From positions 1 through 13,969 of the forward strand of contig JAILIJ010000084.1 of NCBI GenBank assembly GCA_024695315.1: a stretch of DNA of 13,969 nucleotides, written 5' to 3'. This document shows, one piece after another, positions 9,401-13,969 of the stretch. Numbering within the stretch: position 1 is the stretch's first letter; each line of letters starts with the position of its first letter. This stretch comes from Bacteroidaceae bacterium. Lineage in GTDB: Bacteria; Bacteroidota; Bacteroidia; Bacteroidales; Bacteroidaceae. The notes beneath the pieces were generated by a model. It had not been told where the DNA came from. It worked only from the letters and a program-made list of their open reading frames with translations, and searched no databases. Made by a program: the position numbers and the translations under genes.

Positions 9401-9690
9401 TCTTCGATTAATATGATTTTAATAACCGATTTTCCTTTTATATTTAAAGTTTGTGTGGCAAATCCAATACTTGACACAACTATTTGTGATGCGTCAGATG
9501 GAATGGTAATTTCGAATTTACCATCTATATCTGATACTGTTCCTGTACTTGTTCCTTTCACCCTTATTGTTGCGCCGGGCAAAGGCTCGTTACCCATCGA
9601 ACCATCTAAAACGGTACCGACAAGCTTTGTCTGAGCAAAGAGTTGGCAACTCGTCAGGAGTACCAGTAAAAGCAAAGCTATTTTTTTCAT
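6496..9690 (-). CDS. susC: SusC/RagA-family TonB-dependent outer-membrane transporter
   Basis: This is a TonB-dependent transporter of 1064 residues that imports oligosaccharides across the outer membrane with its SusD partner. The signal peptide is MKKIALLLLVLLTSCQLFA, with cleavage before Gln20. Residues about 22-95 are the carboxypeptidase-regulatory-like beta-sandwich common to SusC proteins (VGTVLDG...PLPGATIRVKGT...GFAT). The plug begins near 101-110 (IEDIIVVGYG) and contains PLYIIDGVPF (177-186), IESIEILKDASATAIYGSRG (214-233, split across the plug) and ANGVVLITTKRG. The remainder is the 22-strand barrel, ending in the usual terminal Phe (SLGFTLSF). No frameshift or truncation is seen. 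The gene heads the susC-susD-binding protein-GH26 operon and is preceded by a terminator and a roughly 220-nt upstream region with candidate promoter elements. Substrate is inferred from the GH26 and GH130 neighbours. Confidence 0.98.
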   Translation of the reverse strand: MKKIALLLLVLLTSCQLFAQTKLVGTVLDGSMGNEPLPGATIRVKGTSTGTVSDIDGKFEITIPSDASQIVVSSIGFATQTLNIKGKSVIKIILIEDSKLIEDIIVVGYGTMKKSDLSGAVASIKADELMKGGSLDIAHGLQGKIAGVQIQQSDGAPGGGMSIVVRGANSFSTSSQPLYIIDGVPFAAGEAPSNGVTTSEQSSNPLASINPHDIESIEILKDASATAIYGSRGANGVVLITTKRGKLGKTKVEVNATFGIQKITKKLDMLDPKTYATYINEQTENDIYYNGSTATNVAYPGTWGYKYKTDGHADYTTGTYTGTPEDYVNPGWHYDEYGNATLLETADWQDEIFQTASTQDYNVSVSSAGEKGWYLFSANYADQEGIIKNSGYERYTIRSNMGFKINKWLEMGTNTSFTNSTTNFANTLSYNTGVVRSALLFPVTYGPNMDTTQADDLNWLAANPAAYVNSTKDELKSINWFSSSYLEAKILPELKFRQNIGLSYSSSNRGSYYDRHTQEGKVPTRGKASKGNNGYEHLTSESILTFDKVFNDIHHLNVMGAFTAERSTWHNFSQTFWDFNSDITKDNNTEYALYTGTPTSDKGKTTMASFLGRINYTFMDKYLLTASLRRDGSSVFTDKNKWATFPSAAIAWRASEEDFVKNLEVFDNLKIRASYGATGNQGIGAYRTIPFVNPANYSFTSSLSSGYAMPTWRGPTDNDLKWETTKQWNIGLDFAFLNSRLSFTVDYYHKNTYDLLQNVQIPSSTGFTNKLTNSGNITNNGLEMTASFLAINNKDWKWNINANISFNKNEINGLSGDQYATTLWYGADNVFIQRNGCPMGAIYGYIEDGFYDNTAEVRADPIYKNSTESVVQSMVGEIKYRDINNDDKITEEDRTIIGDTNPDFTYGFSTDLSWKDFTLSMLFQGSKGNDIFNGNLQDITLSNIGNITTDAYNSRWTADNYENAKWPKASGGYTRTYRISNRYVEDASYFRCKSLSLSYNWKEPLPGIEKFNIAFSVTNLFTITNYSWYDPDVNAFGDDSSRRGVDIYSYPLSRTYSLGFTLSF

Positions 9691-9768
9691 CTTCGGTAGA
9701 TATTTAGAATATAAATTGGTTAGTAAATTAAGTCTCGAAAGTATTTGTTTTTATATATAAGATGACAA

Positions 9769-9786
9769 AAATGATGTTAAATGATG
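9769..9786. repeat. Tandem AAATGATG direct repeat upstream of susC
   Basis: AAATGATG occurs at 9769-9776 and again at 9779-9786, a spacing of exactly 10 bp, or about one helical turn. It overlaps the candidate -33 region of the susC promoter. The same 8-mer appears upstream of the secreted-protein gene at 11232-11239, again with a related ATGAT copy 10 bp away (11224-11228). Direct repeats on one face of the helix could bind a dimeric regulator. The base composition is AT-rich, so chance is a real alternative. Confidence 0.35.
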
Positions 9787-9821
9787 AATCTTGTTGCTGT
9801 AATAATTTTGCAAACAACATT

Positions 9822-9834
9822 TAATTGTCAATTA
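9822..9834. promoter_or_regulatory. Dyad TAATTG-T-CAATTA
   Basis: This is a perfect 13-bp dyad with 6-bp arms around a single central T, located about 80 bp upstream of the candidate susC -7 element. It could be an operator or activator site. All but two of its bases are A or T, so its significance is limited. Confidence 0.25.
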
Positions 9835-9865
9835 TCATTTCTTCTCCATATTAAGTTTGGTTTTG

Positions 9866-9877
9866 TCGTACCTACGA
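9866..9877. promoter_or_regulatory. Dyad TCGTA-CC-TACGA
   Basis: This is a perfect inverted repeat with 5-bp arms and a 2-bp centre, located between the terminator and the candidate susC promoter. Each arm contains a CG step, which stands out in this AT-rich gap. It overlaps CGAAACTTGA (9875-9884), which is nearly the same as CGTAACTTGA at 1778-1787 upstream of the second GH26. It may be a binding site for the PUL activator. No function is proven. Confidence 0.3.
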
Positions 9878-9913
9878 AACTTGAGTTATTTCTATAAGTT
9901 TTTTCTTTGGGTA

Positions 9914-9951
9914 AATGCCCTCCTGCTCAAAAAACTAAGCAGGAGGGCATT
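9914..9951 (-). terminator. Strong hairpin terminator after the tandem-repeat secreted protein gene
   Basis: This hairpin has a perfect 14-bp stem: AATGCCCTCCTGCT at 9914-9927 pairs with AGCAGGAGGGCATT at 9938-9951, with a 10-nt loop. It begins 15 nt after the stop codon at 9967. The GC-rich stem and its position indicate transcription termination for the minus-strand gene and insulation of the susC promoter. The following U-run is short (TTTA), which is common for Bacteroidota terminators. Confidence 0.8.
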
Positions 9952-9966
9952 ATTATGTTATGTTAT

Positions 9967-11019
9967 TTACTTGTTAAGAAATTTCTTGCCGTTCTTAACC
10001 ACAATGCCCTTAAAAGATGAGTTCACCTTCTGTCCATTGAGATTATATGCAGCAGATGTATTTATATTTTCTGCACATACAGATTCAATAGCATCTGGTT
10101 CTGGATATGATGGTGCTTCTGTGTATGTAGAAGCAACTTCGTTTGAAGTAAAGTAAATTTTTGTTACAGAAATACTATTTTTTGCAAAGTATTTTATTGT
10201 ACTTTTATCTTCTGCATATTCATAATGGTCAAAGTTCATGTTTTGGAAGGCAATCTGTCCAATTGTAGACTTGTAGATTTCAGCTACAGGAACAGCAATA
10301 ATAACAGGAGAACCTGCTTCAACTTTTGCAACATGACATTCGATAGCTTGACCTTCTGATTTCTCAGAATCCCAACCTTGAACACATACTTGGAATGGAC
10401 CATCTGAAGAAGCAACTTCAACGACTACTGTCTTGTAGAGATTATCAAGATTGCTGTCGCCCATCCAACCAGGACTGTTCCAACCCATTTCTGTGCCTTC
10501 TGCAAGTTCTGCTGTGTAATTCTCGTATTTAACAATAGACTTTTCTTTATTATCATCGGCATTTTTAGCGGTCTGATAGTCATCTTCAGTCATATAAGAT
10601 ATGCTCTTGATGGTCATAGTTCCTGTGCCATGAGACTGCATTTGTATTTGGTCTATTTCGTTACATTTATCCTTAAGTTCGTCAGAGTCAAGTGCAATGG
10701 CGTATAATGTTGTACCAGCTGTTACGTTCGGAGTTTGATATGATAATGAATTATTCCATCCTTTCAAAACTATATGAAATTCGAAAGTAACATCTTCGAG
10801 TTCAAAGACGAGGTAATCGTAATTTGAACCATCACTCTGTTCGGATGGAACATCAAACTGCCATCCATCCCAATTTGATGTAGGACATGTAACTACTCCT
10901 GTAGTTTCGTCGTATGTAGCTGAGCCCCAAGAACCGAAAGTACCATTAATCTTCAGAGTTTCTGCATTCATAGTCATAGCAGACAATAATACAGCAATAG
11001 AAAGTAAAATTTTTTTCAT
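9967..11019 (-). CDS. Secreted protein with two related beta-rich repeats and a sorting-like C-terminal tail; unrecognised family
   Basis: I do not recognise this 350-residue protein as a named family. It has a signal peptide (MKKILLSIAVLLSAMTMNA, cleavage after Ala19) and no lipobox. Residues about 20-145 and 164-294 look like two diverged copies of one beta-sandwich. In copy 1, YLVFEL...KGW (69-88), VTAG (99-102), IDQIQMQ (122-128) and TIKSISYMT (136-144) match, in copy 2, KTVVVEV...QGW (196-216), VEAG (233-236), IGQIAFQ (253-259) and SVTKIYFTS (284-292). Paired tryptophans (50/53 and 180/185) precede each GW motif and could contact sugar. A linker near 300-312 leads to the tail YNLNGQKV...KGIVVKNGKK (325-346), resembling short C-terminal sorting tails of Prevotella secreted proteins. 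No catalytic motif is seen. The start is ATG at 11019; a TTG at 11025 is less likely. The gene has its own hairpin terminator and sits directly upstream of susC. A glycan-binding role is an inference. Confidence 0.88.
   Translation of the reverse strand: MKKILLSIAVLLSAMTMNAETLKINGTFGSWGSATYDETTGVVTCPTSNWDGWQFDVPSEQSDGSNYDYLVFELEDVTFEFHIVLKGWNNSLSYQTPNVTAGTTLYAIALDSDELKDKCNEIDQIQMQSHGTGTMTIKSISYMTEDDYQTAKNADDNKEKSIVKYENYTAELAEGTEMGWNSPGWMGDSNLDNLYKTVVVEVASSDGPFQVCVQGWDSEKSEGQAIECHVAKVEAGSPVIIAVPVAEIYKSTIGQIAFQNMNFDHYEYAEDKSTIKYFAKNSISVTKIYFTSNEVASTYTEAPSYPEPDAIESVCAENINTSAAYNLNGQKVNSSFKGIVVKNGKKFLNK
10138..10962 (-). repeat. Internal duplication within the secreted protein gene (two protein-level repeats)
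   Basis: The two copies correspond to residues about 20-145 (10585-10962) and 164-294 (10138-10530), joined by a charged linker (AKNADDNKEK). They share motif order and spacing (Trp pair, GW, V-x-A-G, I-x-Q-I-x-[MF]-Q, then I-x-x-I-x-[YF]) but little nucleotide identity, so the duplication is old. Confidence 0.65.
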
Positions 11020-11330
11020 ACTCAATTAGTTTTAAGTTAATGTTAGTAGATGTTTATCACTTTATGTTTAAGGTAACTTTTCTTGTTAGTTACGATATTT
11101 TTTTCACATGGCAAAAATACATCATTTTATTCATTCTTTATTATACTTTTTTATCATAGTTTGGTATTAAATCTGCATAATGCAAAATATTTGTATAGTT
11201 TATGTCATTTTACAAAGTAAATAATGATAATAAATGATGTGAAGTATGATTAAAGCAAGACCTCAAAAATAAAGTTTAATTATTTTTGAAGTCTTGTGAT
11301 ATTTGATTATGTGTGGTACAGGTTTATTTT
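11020..11330 (-). promoter_or_regulatory. Intergenic region upstream of the secreted-protein gene; candidate -7 element at 11112-11119
   Basis: This is an AT-rich gap of about 310 nt with no convincing gene. At its right end is the terminator of the GH94 gene (11256-11296). On the minus strand 11119-11112 reads TATTTTTG, a full match to TAnnTTTG, and would give a leader of about 85-90 nt before the ATG at 11019. No -33 TTTG is seen at the expected distance. AAATGATG at 11232-11239, with a second ATGAT 10 bp away, echoes the tandem repeat upstream of susC. The element indicates an independent transcript for the secreted protein, at moderate confidence. Confidence 0.4.
11256..11296 (-). terminator. 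Hairpin terminator after the GH94 gene
   Basis: The arms 11256-11271 and 11281-11296 pair along 16 positions, with one further A-T pair closing a 7-nt loop. The single non-Watson-Crick position is a G-U wobble in the minus-strand RNA but a C-A mismatch in the plus-strand RNA. This points to use by the minus-strand gene whose stop lies 34 nt upstream. The U-run after the stem is weak (CTTTAAT). Confidence 0.72.
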
Positions 11331-13838
11331 TTATCCCATTGTAACATGTACAATATGTTTACCTGGTTCACATTTTATTACATTACCGTTAATAGTCTTA
11401 CCATCAACTATAATATTTTTTACACCCTTTTGGACGCCGTTAGGATTGTCAACAGTAATATCAAACTCTACCCCTCTTAATATTCTCTTTACATGATAAG
11501 ATTTCATGTCGGAAGAGATACAAGGGTCTATTTCTAGTCCCTCGTATGTAGGCTTAATGCCGAGGATAAACTGTGTGATGGCGTACCAGTTCCATGCAGC
11601 AGTACCTGTTAGCCATGAGTTTTTGCCTTCGCCTGGTTTTGCAGCATCTTTGCCGGCTACCATTTGTGAATATACATAAGGCTCAACCTTGTGGAGTGTC
11701 TGATCTTTAATCCATGCTGGACAAATCTTCTTATAGTGTTCCCATGCATCGTTGCCTCGTCCAGCAACTGTCTCTCCAATTATTACCCAAGGATTATTAT
11801 GGCAGAATATTCCTGCATTCTCTTTGTAGCCTGCTGGGTATGAACTTATTTCTCCCATTTCCACATGATAAGTTGTGTATGCTGGCCAGTTGAGAACTAT
11901 TCCGTGTTCGCAGTCCATATATTTCTTAACAGAGTCGAGAGCTTTGTCAACAAATCCTTCATTAAGTCCTATACCAGCCATAGTACACCATCCTTGACTC
12001 TCTATGAAGATTTTGCCTTCCTCATTTTCCTTAGAACCAATTTTGTTGCCGAAGAAATCGTAGGCGCGAAGGAACCATTCTCCATCCCATCCATCTTTCT
12101 TCACGGCTTTAATCATATTTTCTATGTGCAGGTCTGCTCGTTGTGCTTCTTCTCTAAAAAGTTTTGACTTTTTATCCTTTGCAAGTTGTTCACAAAGTTC
12201 TACGTATTGTTTTCCGCATACAACGAATAGTCCTGCAATCATAAGAGACTCAGCTTTACTTCCTTCAGTCTTGTTTTCTGTGGTCTGGAAACTCTCATTA
12301 GGATCCCATGAGAAACAGTTAAGATTCAAACAATCGTTCCAGTCTGCTCGTCCAATTAAAGGCAACATATGTGGACCAAGATTTTTTACAACATGGTCGA
12401 ATGAAATTTTCAAATGTTCAAAAAGAGTGACTTCTGAGCCTGGTTTATTATCCCAAGGAACCATTTCGTCAAGAATGCTGAAGTCTCCAGTTTCCTTAAT
12501 ATATGCTACTGTTCCAAAAATAAGCCACATAGGGTCATCGTTGAAACCGCCTCCAATATCATTATTCCCTCGTTTTGTAAGTGGCTGATATTGATGGTAA
12601 CATCCTCCGTCCGGGAATTGTGTAGAAGCAATGTCTATAATCCTTTCTCTAGCACGGCTTGGAATCTGATGAACAAATCCTACAAGATCTTGGTTAGAGT
12701 CTCGGAATCCCATTCCTCGACCTATTCCGCTTTCGAAGAATGATGCAGAACGTGAGAAATTAAATGTAATCATACATTGGTATTGATTCCATATATTTAC
12801 CATGCGGTCTAATCTCTCGTCACCACTCTTGATGGTATATTTGTTAAGGAGTTCATCCCACATTTTTTTCAGTTCATCAAACGCCTTGTCTACGGCTTCT
12901 ACTGTCGAGAACTTCTTGATTGTTTCGTGAGCTTTTGTTTTATTGACAAGTGTTACGTCACTAGCCTGTGAAGATATAAGTTCTCCACTTGCCTTGCGAG
13001 CTATGTCGTCATACGTGAACTTTTCGTTTTGAGCATTTTCTACATATCCAAGAATAAAAATTAAGTCTTTCTTCTCTCCTGGTTGTAGTTCTATTTCTAT
13101 ATAGTGTGAGGCTATAGGTGACCATCCGTGTGCGAGAGAATTGTTAGGCTTACCAGCCATGACGCATTGAGGATTTGAAAATTCGTTGTAAAGTCCTATA
13201 AAACTTTCACGATCGGTGTCATATCCCTGTACAGGCACATTAACAGAATAGTAAGCATAATGATTACGACGTTCCTTATATTCTGTTTTGTGGTAAATTA
13301 CACTTCCATCAATTTCTACCTCACCAGTAGACCAGTTACGTTGGAAATTCTCCATGTCTGTTGCTGCGTTCCAAAGACACCATTCGGCAAACGAGAAAAC
13401 TTTAAGTTTCTTGACTTTGTCTGTATTGTTTGTCAAAGTAAGTTTTTGAATCTCTGCCCATGTTTTTAATGGTACAAAGAAAAGAACGCTAGCCTCAATC
13501 CCGTCTTTAGAGCCAGTAATGCGAGTGTAATTCATGCCGTGTCTACACTCGTATGAGTCAAGTGGAGTCTTGCATGGCTTCCATCCAGGATTCCATACTG
13601 TACCATTATCATTAATATAAAAATATCTACCACCATTATCCATAGGTACGCCATTATAACGATATCGAGTTATGCGTCTGAACTTGGCATCCTTGTAGAA
13701 ATTGTAGCCTCCGGCAGTATTGCTTATTAGTCCAAAGAAATCTTCATTTCCAAGATAATTTATCCAAGGAAAAGGTGTGGCTGGTTTGGTGATGACATAC
13801 TCGCGATTTTTGTCATCAAAATAGCCGTATTCTTTCAT
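11331..13838 (-). CDS. Cellobiose phosphorylase, GH94
   Basis: This cytoplasmic enzyme converts cellobiose and phosphate to glucose-1-phosphate and glucose. From the ATG at 13838 it has 835 residues, close to the family's usual 810-825. By recall the sequence follows Cellvibrio gilvus cellobiose phosphorylase throughout: YGYFDDKNREYVITKP at the N-terminus (beta-sandwich domain), the (alpha/alpha)6 barrel with MVNIWNQYQC (346-355), SRSASFFESGIGRG (362-375) and GFRDSNQD (377-384), and catalytic acid Asp502 in GRADWNDCLN (496-505). GYKENAGIFCHNNPW (670-684) and NSWLTGTAAWN (740-750) complete the active-site core. There is no signal peptide. The frame extends to an ATG at 13889, which would add 17 residues that the C. 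gilvus enzyme lacks. I prefer 13838, but the choice is open. The gene is followed by its own terminator. With the mannan genes it suggests recovery of Glc-Glc units from glucomannan. Laminaribiose or cellodextrin specificity is less likely but not excluded. Confidence 0.95.
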   Translation of the reverse strand: MKEYGYFDDKNREYVITKPATPFPWINYLGNEDFFGLISNTAGGYNFYKDAKFRRITRYRYNGVPMDNGGRYFYINDNGTVWNPGWKPCKTPLDSYECRHGMNYTRITGSKDGIEASVLFFVPLKTWAEIQKLTLTNNTDKVKKLKVFSFAEWCLWNAATDMENFQRNWSTGEVEIDGSVIYHKTEYKERRNHYAYYSVNVPVQGYDTDRESFIGLYNEFSNPQCVMAGKPNNSLAHGWSPIASHYIEIELQPGEKKDLIFILGYVENAQNEKFTYDDIARKASGELISSQASDVTLVNKTKAHETIKKFSTVEAVDKAFDELKKMWDELLNKYTIKSGDERLDRMVNIWNQYQCMITFNFSRSASFFESGIGRGMGFRDSNQDLVGFVHQIPSRARERIIDIASTQFPDGGCYHQYQPLTKRGNNDIGGGFNDDPMWLIFGTVAYIKETGDFSILDEMVPWDNKPGSEVTLFEHLKISFDHVVKNLGPHMLPLIGRADWNDCLNLNCFSWDPNESFQTTENKTEGSKAESLMIAGLFVVCGKQYVELCEQLAKDKKSKLFREEAQRADLHIENMIKAVKKDGWDGEWFLRAYDFFGNKIGSKENEEGKIFIESQGWCTMAGIGLNEGFVDKALDSVKKYMDCEHGIVLNWPAYTTYHVEMGEISSYPAGYKENAGIFCHNNPWVIIGETVAGRGNDAWEHYKKICPAWIKDQTLHKVEPYVYSQMVAGKDAAKPGEGKNSWLTGTAAWNWYAITQFILGIKPTYEGLEIDPCISSDMKSYHVKRILRGVEFDITVDNPNGVQKGVKNIIVDGKTINGNVIKCEPGKHIVHVTMG

Positions 13839-13851
13839 GTCTTTTTCTTCT

Positions 13852-13871
13852 TGCCCAAAAGATGTTGGGCA
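13852..13871 (-). promoter_or_regulatory. 7-bp hairpin between the two possible GH94 start codons
   Basis: TGCCCAA (13852-13858) and TTGGGCA (13865-13871) form a perfect GC-containing stem with a 6-nt loop. If translation starts at 13838 the hairpin ends 13 nt before the start codon and could influence ribosome access. If translation starts at 13889 it is coding. The purine-rich AAGAAGAAAAAG between hairpin and the 13838 ATG may help initiation. Confidence 0.4.
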
Positions 13872-13925
13872 TGACGATGTATTACTCATAATTTTTTATT
13901 TTTGTTTATGTGGGGATTAGGGCTT

Positions 13926-13969
13926 TTAGGGGGCTTGATTCTCTATGATATCTAGAGCATCTAGGCCTT
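13926..13969 (-). CDS. Possible 3' end of an upstream gene (partial, unidentified)
   Basis: Reading in from the right edge on the minus strand, one frame gives GLDALDIIENQAP followed by a TAA at 13928-13926. The residues look protein-like and the stop lies about 87 nt before the preferred GH94 start, which is normal spacing. Fourteen codons are too few to identify a family or to be sure that this is coding. Confidence 0.25.
   Translation of the reverse strand, partial: GLDALDIIENQAP

Larger units (their letters stand above)
9691..9913 (-). promoter_or_regulatory. susC upstream regulatory region
   Basis: This gap between the terminator at 9914-9951 and the susC start should hold the promoter of the core operon. 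The best candidate, read on the minus strand, is TTTTTG at 9771-9766 (-33 like) and TACTTTCG at 9743-9736 (one mismatch from TAnnTTTG). The spacing is 22 nt, slightly long, and it would give a leader of about 38 nt. Upstream of it lie two perfect dyads (9822-9834 and 9866-9877) and a tandem AAATGATG repeat (9769-9786). No reading frame in the region looks real. The promoter assignment is tentative. Confidence 0.4.

Noticed and set aside
9634..9690. Lipobox-like LLTSC in the SusC signal peptide
   Set aside because: SusC proteins are integral barrels with ordinary signal peptides; the QLFA-Q cleavage site four residues later is the typical one.
11020..11025. TTG start two codons before the ATG of the tandem-repeat secreted protein
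   Set aside because: The ATG at 11019 begins a standard MKKILL signal peptide; TTG offers no advantage.
12124..12588. Plus-strand open frame of 154 codons inside the GH94 gene
   Set aside because: It lies entirely opposite the strongly conserved GH94 catalytic domain and its translation (Cys/Ser/Phe-rich) resembles no family; it is an antisense shadow.
13912..13933. Canonical G-quadruplex on the plus strand
   Set aside because: Only three separate G-runs are present; four runs of at least three are not available without splitting one run.
13941..13964. Short overlapping inverted repeats at the right edge (CTCTA...TAGAG and CTAGA...TCTAG)
   Set aside because: The arms are only 5 bp, and the segment may be the coding end of an upstream gene, so no regulatory meaning is assigned.
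1..13969. CRISPR arrays, insertion sequences, tRNA or rRNA genes
   Set aside because: No spaced direct-repeat array, transposase-like protein, terminal inverted repeats or tRNA/rRNA signature was seen on either strand.

Overview
This AT-rich window is from a member of the Bacteroidota, most likely a gut or rumen Prevotella or close relative. The evidence is an adjacent SusC/SusD pair, a string of lipoproteins with acidic residues after the lipid-anchor Cys, TAnnTTTG-type promoter elements with no clear Shine-Dalgarno sequences, and a secreted protein whose C-terminal tail (YNLNGQKV...KGIVVKNGKK) is of the kind often seen in Prevotella. Genus is an inference from protein style and cannot be settled by reading. 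Every gene is on the minus strand, so transcription runs from right to left.

The locus is a polysaccharide utilization locus (PUL) for beta-mannan, probably glucomannan. In transcription order it holds: (1) a possible 3' end of an unknown gene at the right edge; (2) a GH94 cellobiose phosphorylase (11331-13838) followed by a hairpin terminator; (3) an unrecognised secreted protein with two related beta-rich repeats and a sorting-like tail (9967-11019), followed by a strong hairpin terminator; (4) a tightly packed core of SusC transporter (6496-9690), SusD (4723-6474), an Ig/IPT-type surface glycan-binding lipoprotein (3457-4710) and a surface GH26 lipoprotein (1992-3443), ending in another hairpin; (5) a second, probably periplasmic GH26 (544-1704) behind its own promoter-like element; and (6) the first 169 codons of a GH130 4-O-beta-D-mannosyl-D-glucose phosphorylase (1-509), cut by the left edge.

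The parts fit one pathway. Surface GH26 cuts (gluco)mannan, the glycan-binding protein and SusD hold the products, and SusC imports them. The second GH26 trims oligosaccharides to disaccharides in the periplasm. In the cytoplasm GH130 phosphorolyses mannosyl-glucose and GH94 phosphorolyses cellobiose, so both the Man-Glc and the Glc-Glc units of glucomannan can be recovered as sugar-1-phosphates. By comparison with the Bacteroides fragilis mannan cluster, a cellobiose 2-epimerase and a sugar:cation symporter are expected just beyond the left edge. No regulator gene is visible.

The most novel item is the tandem-repeat secreted protein at 9967-11019, a candidate new glycan-binding protein placed directly upstream of susC. 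The intergenic regions carry dyads and short repeats that look like regulatory sites but are unproven. I saw no tRNA, rRNA, CRISPR array or insertion sequence.
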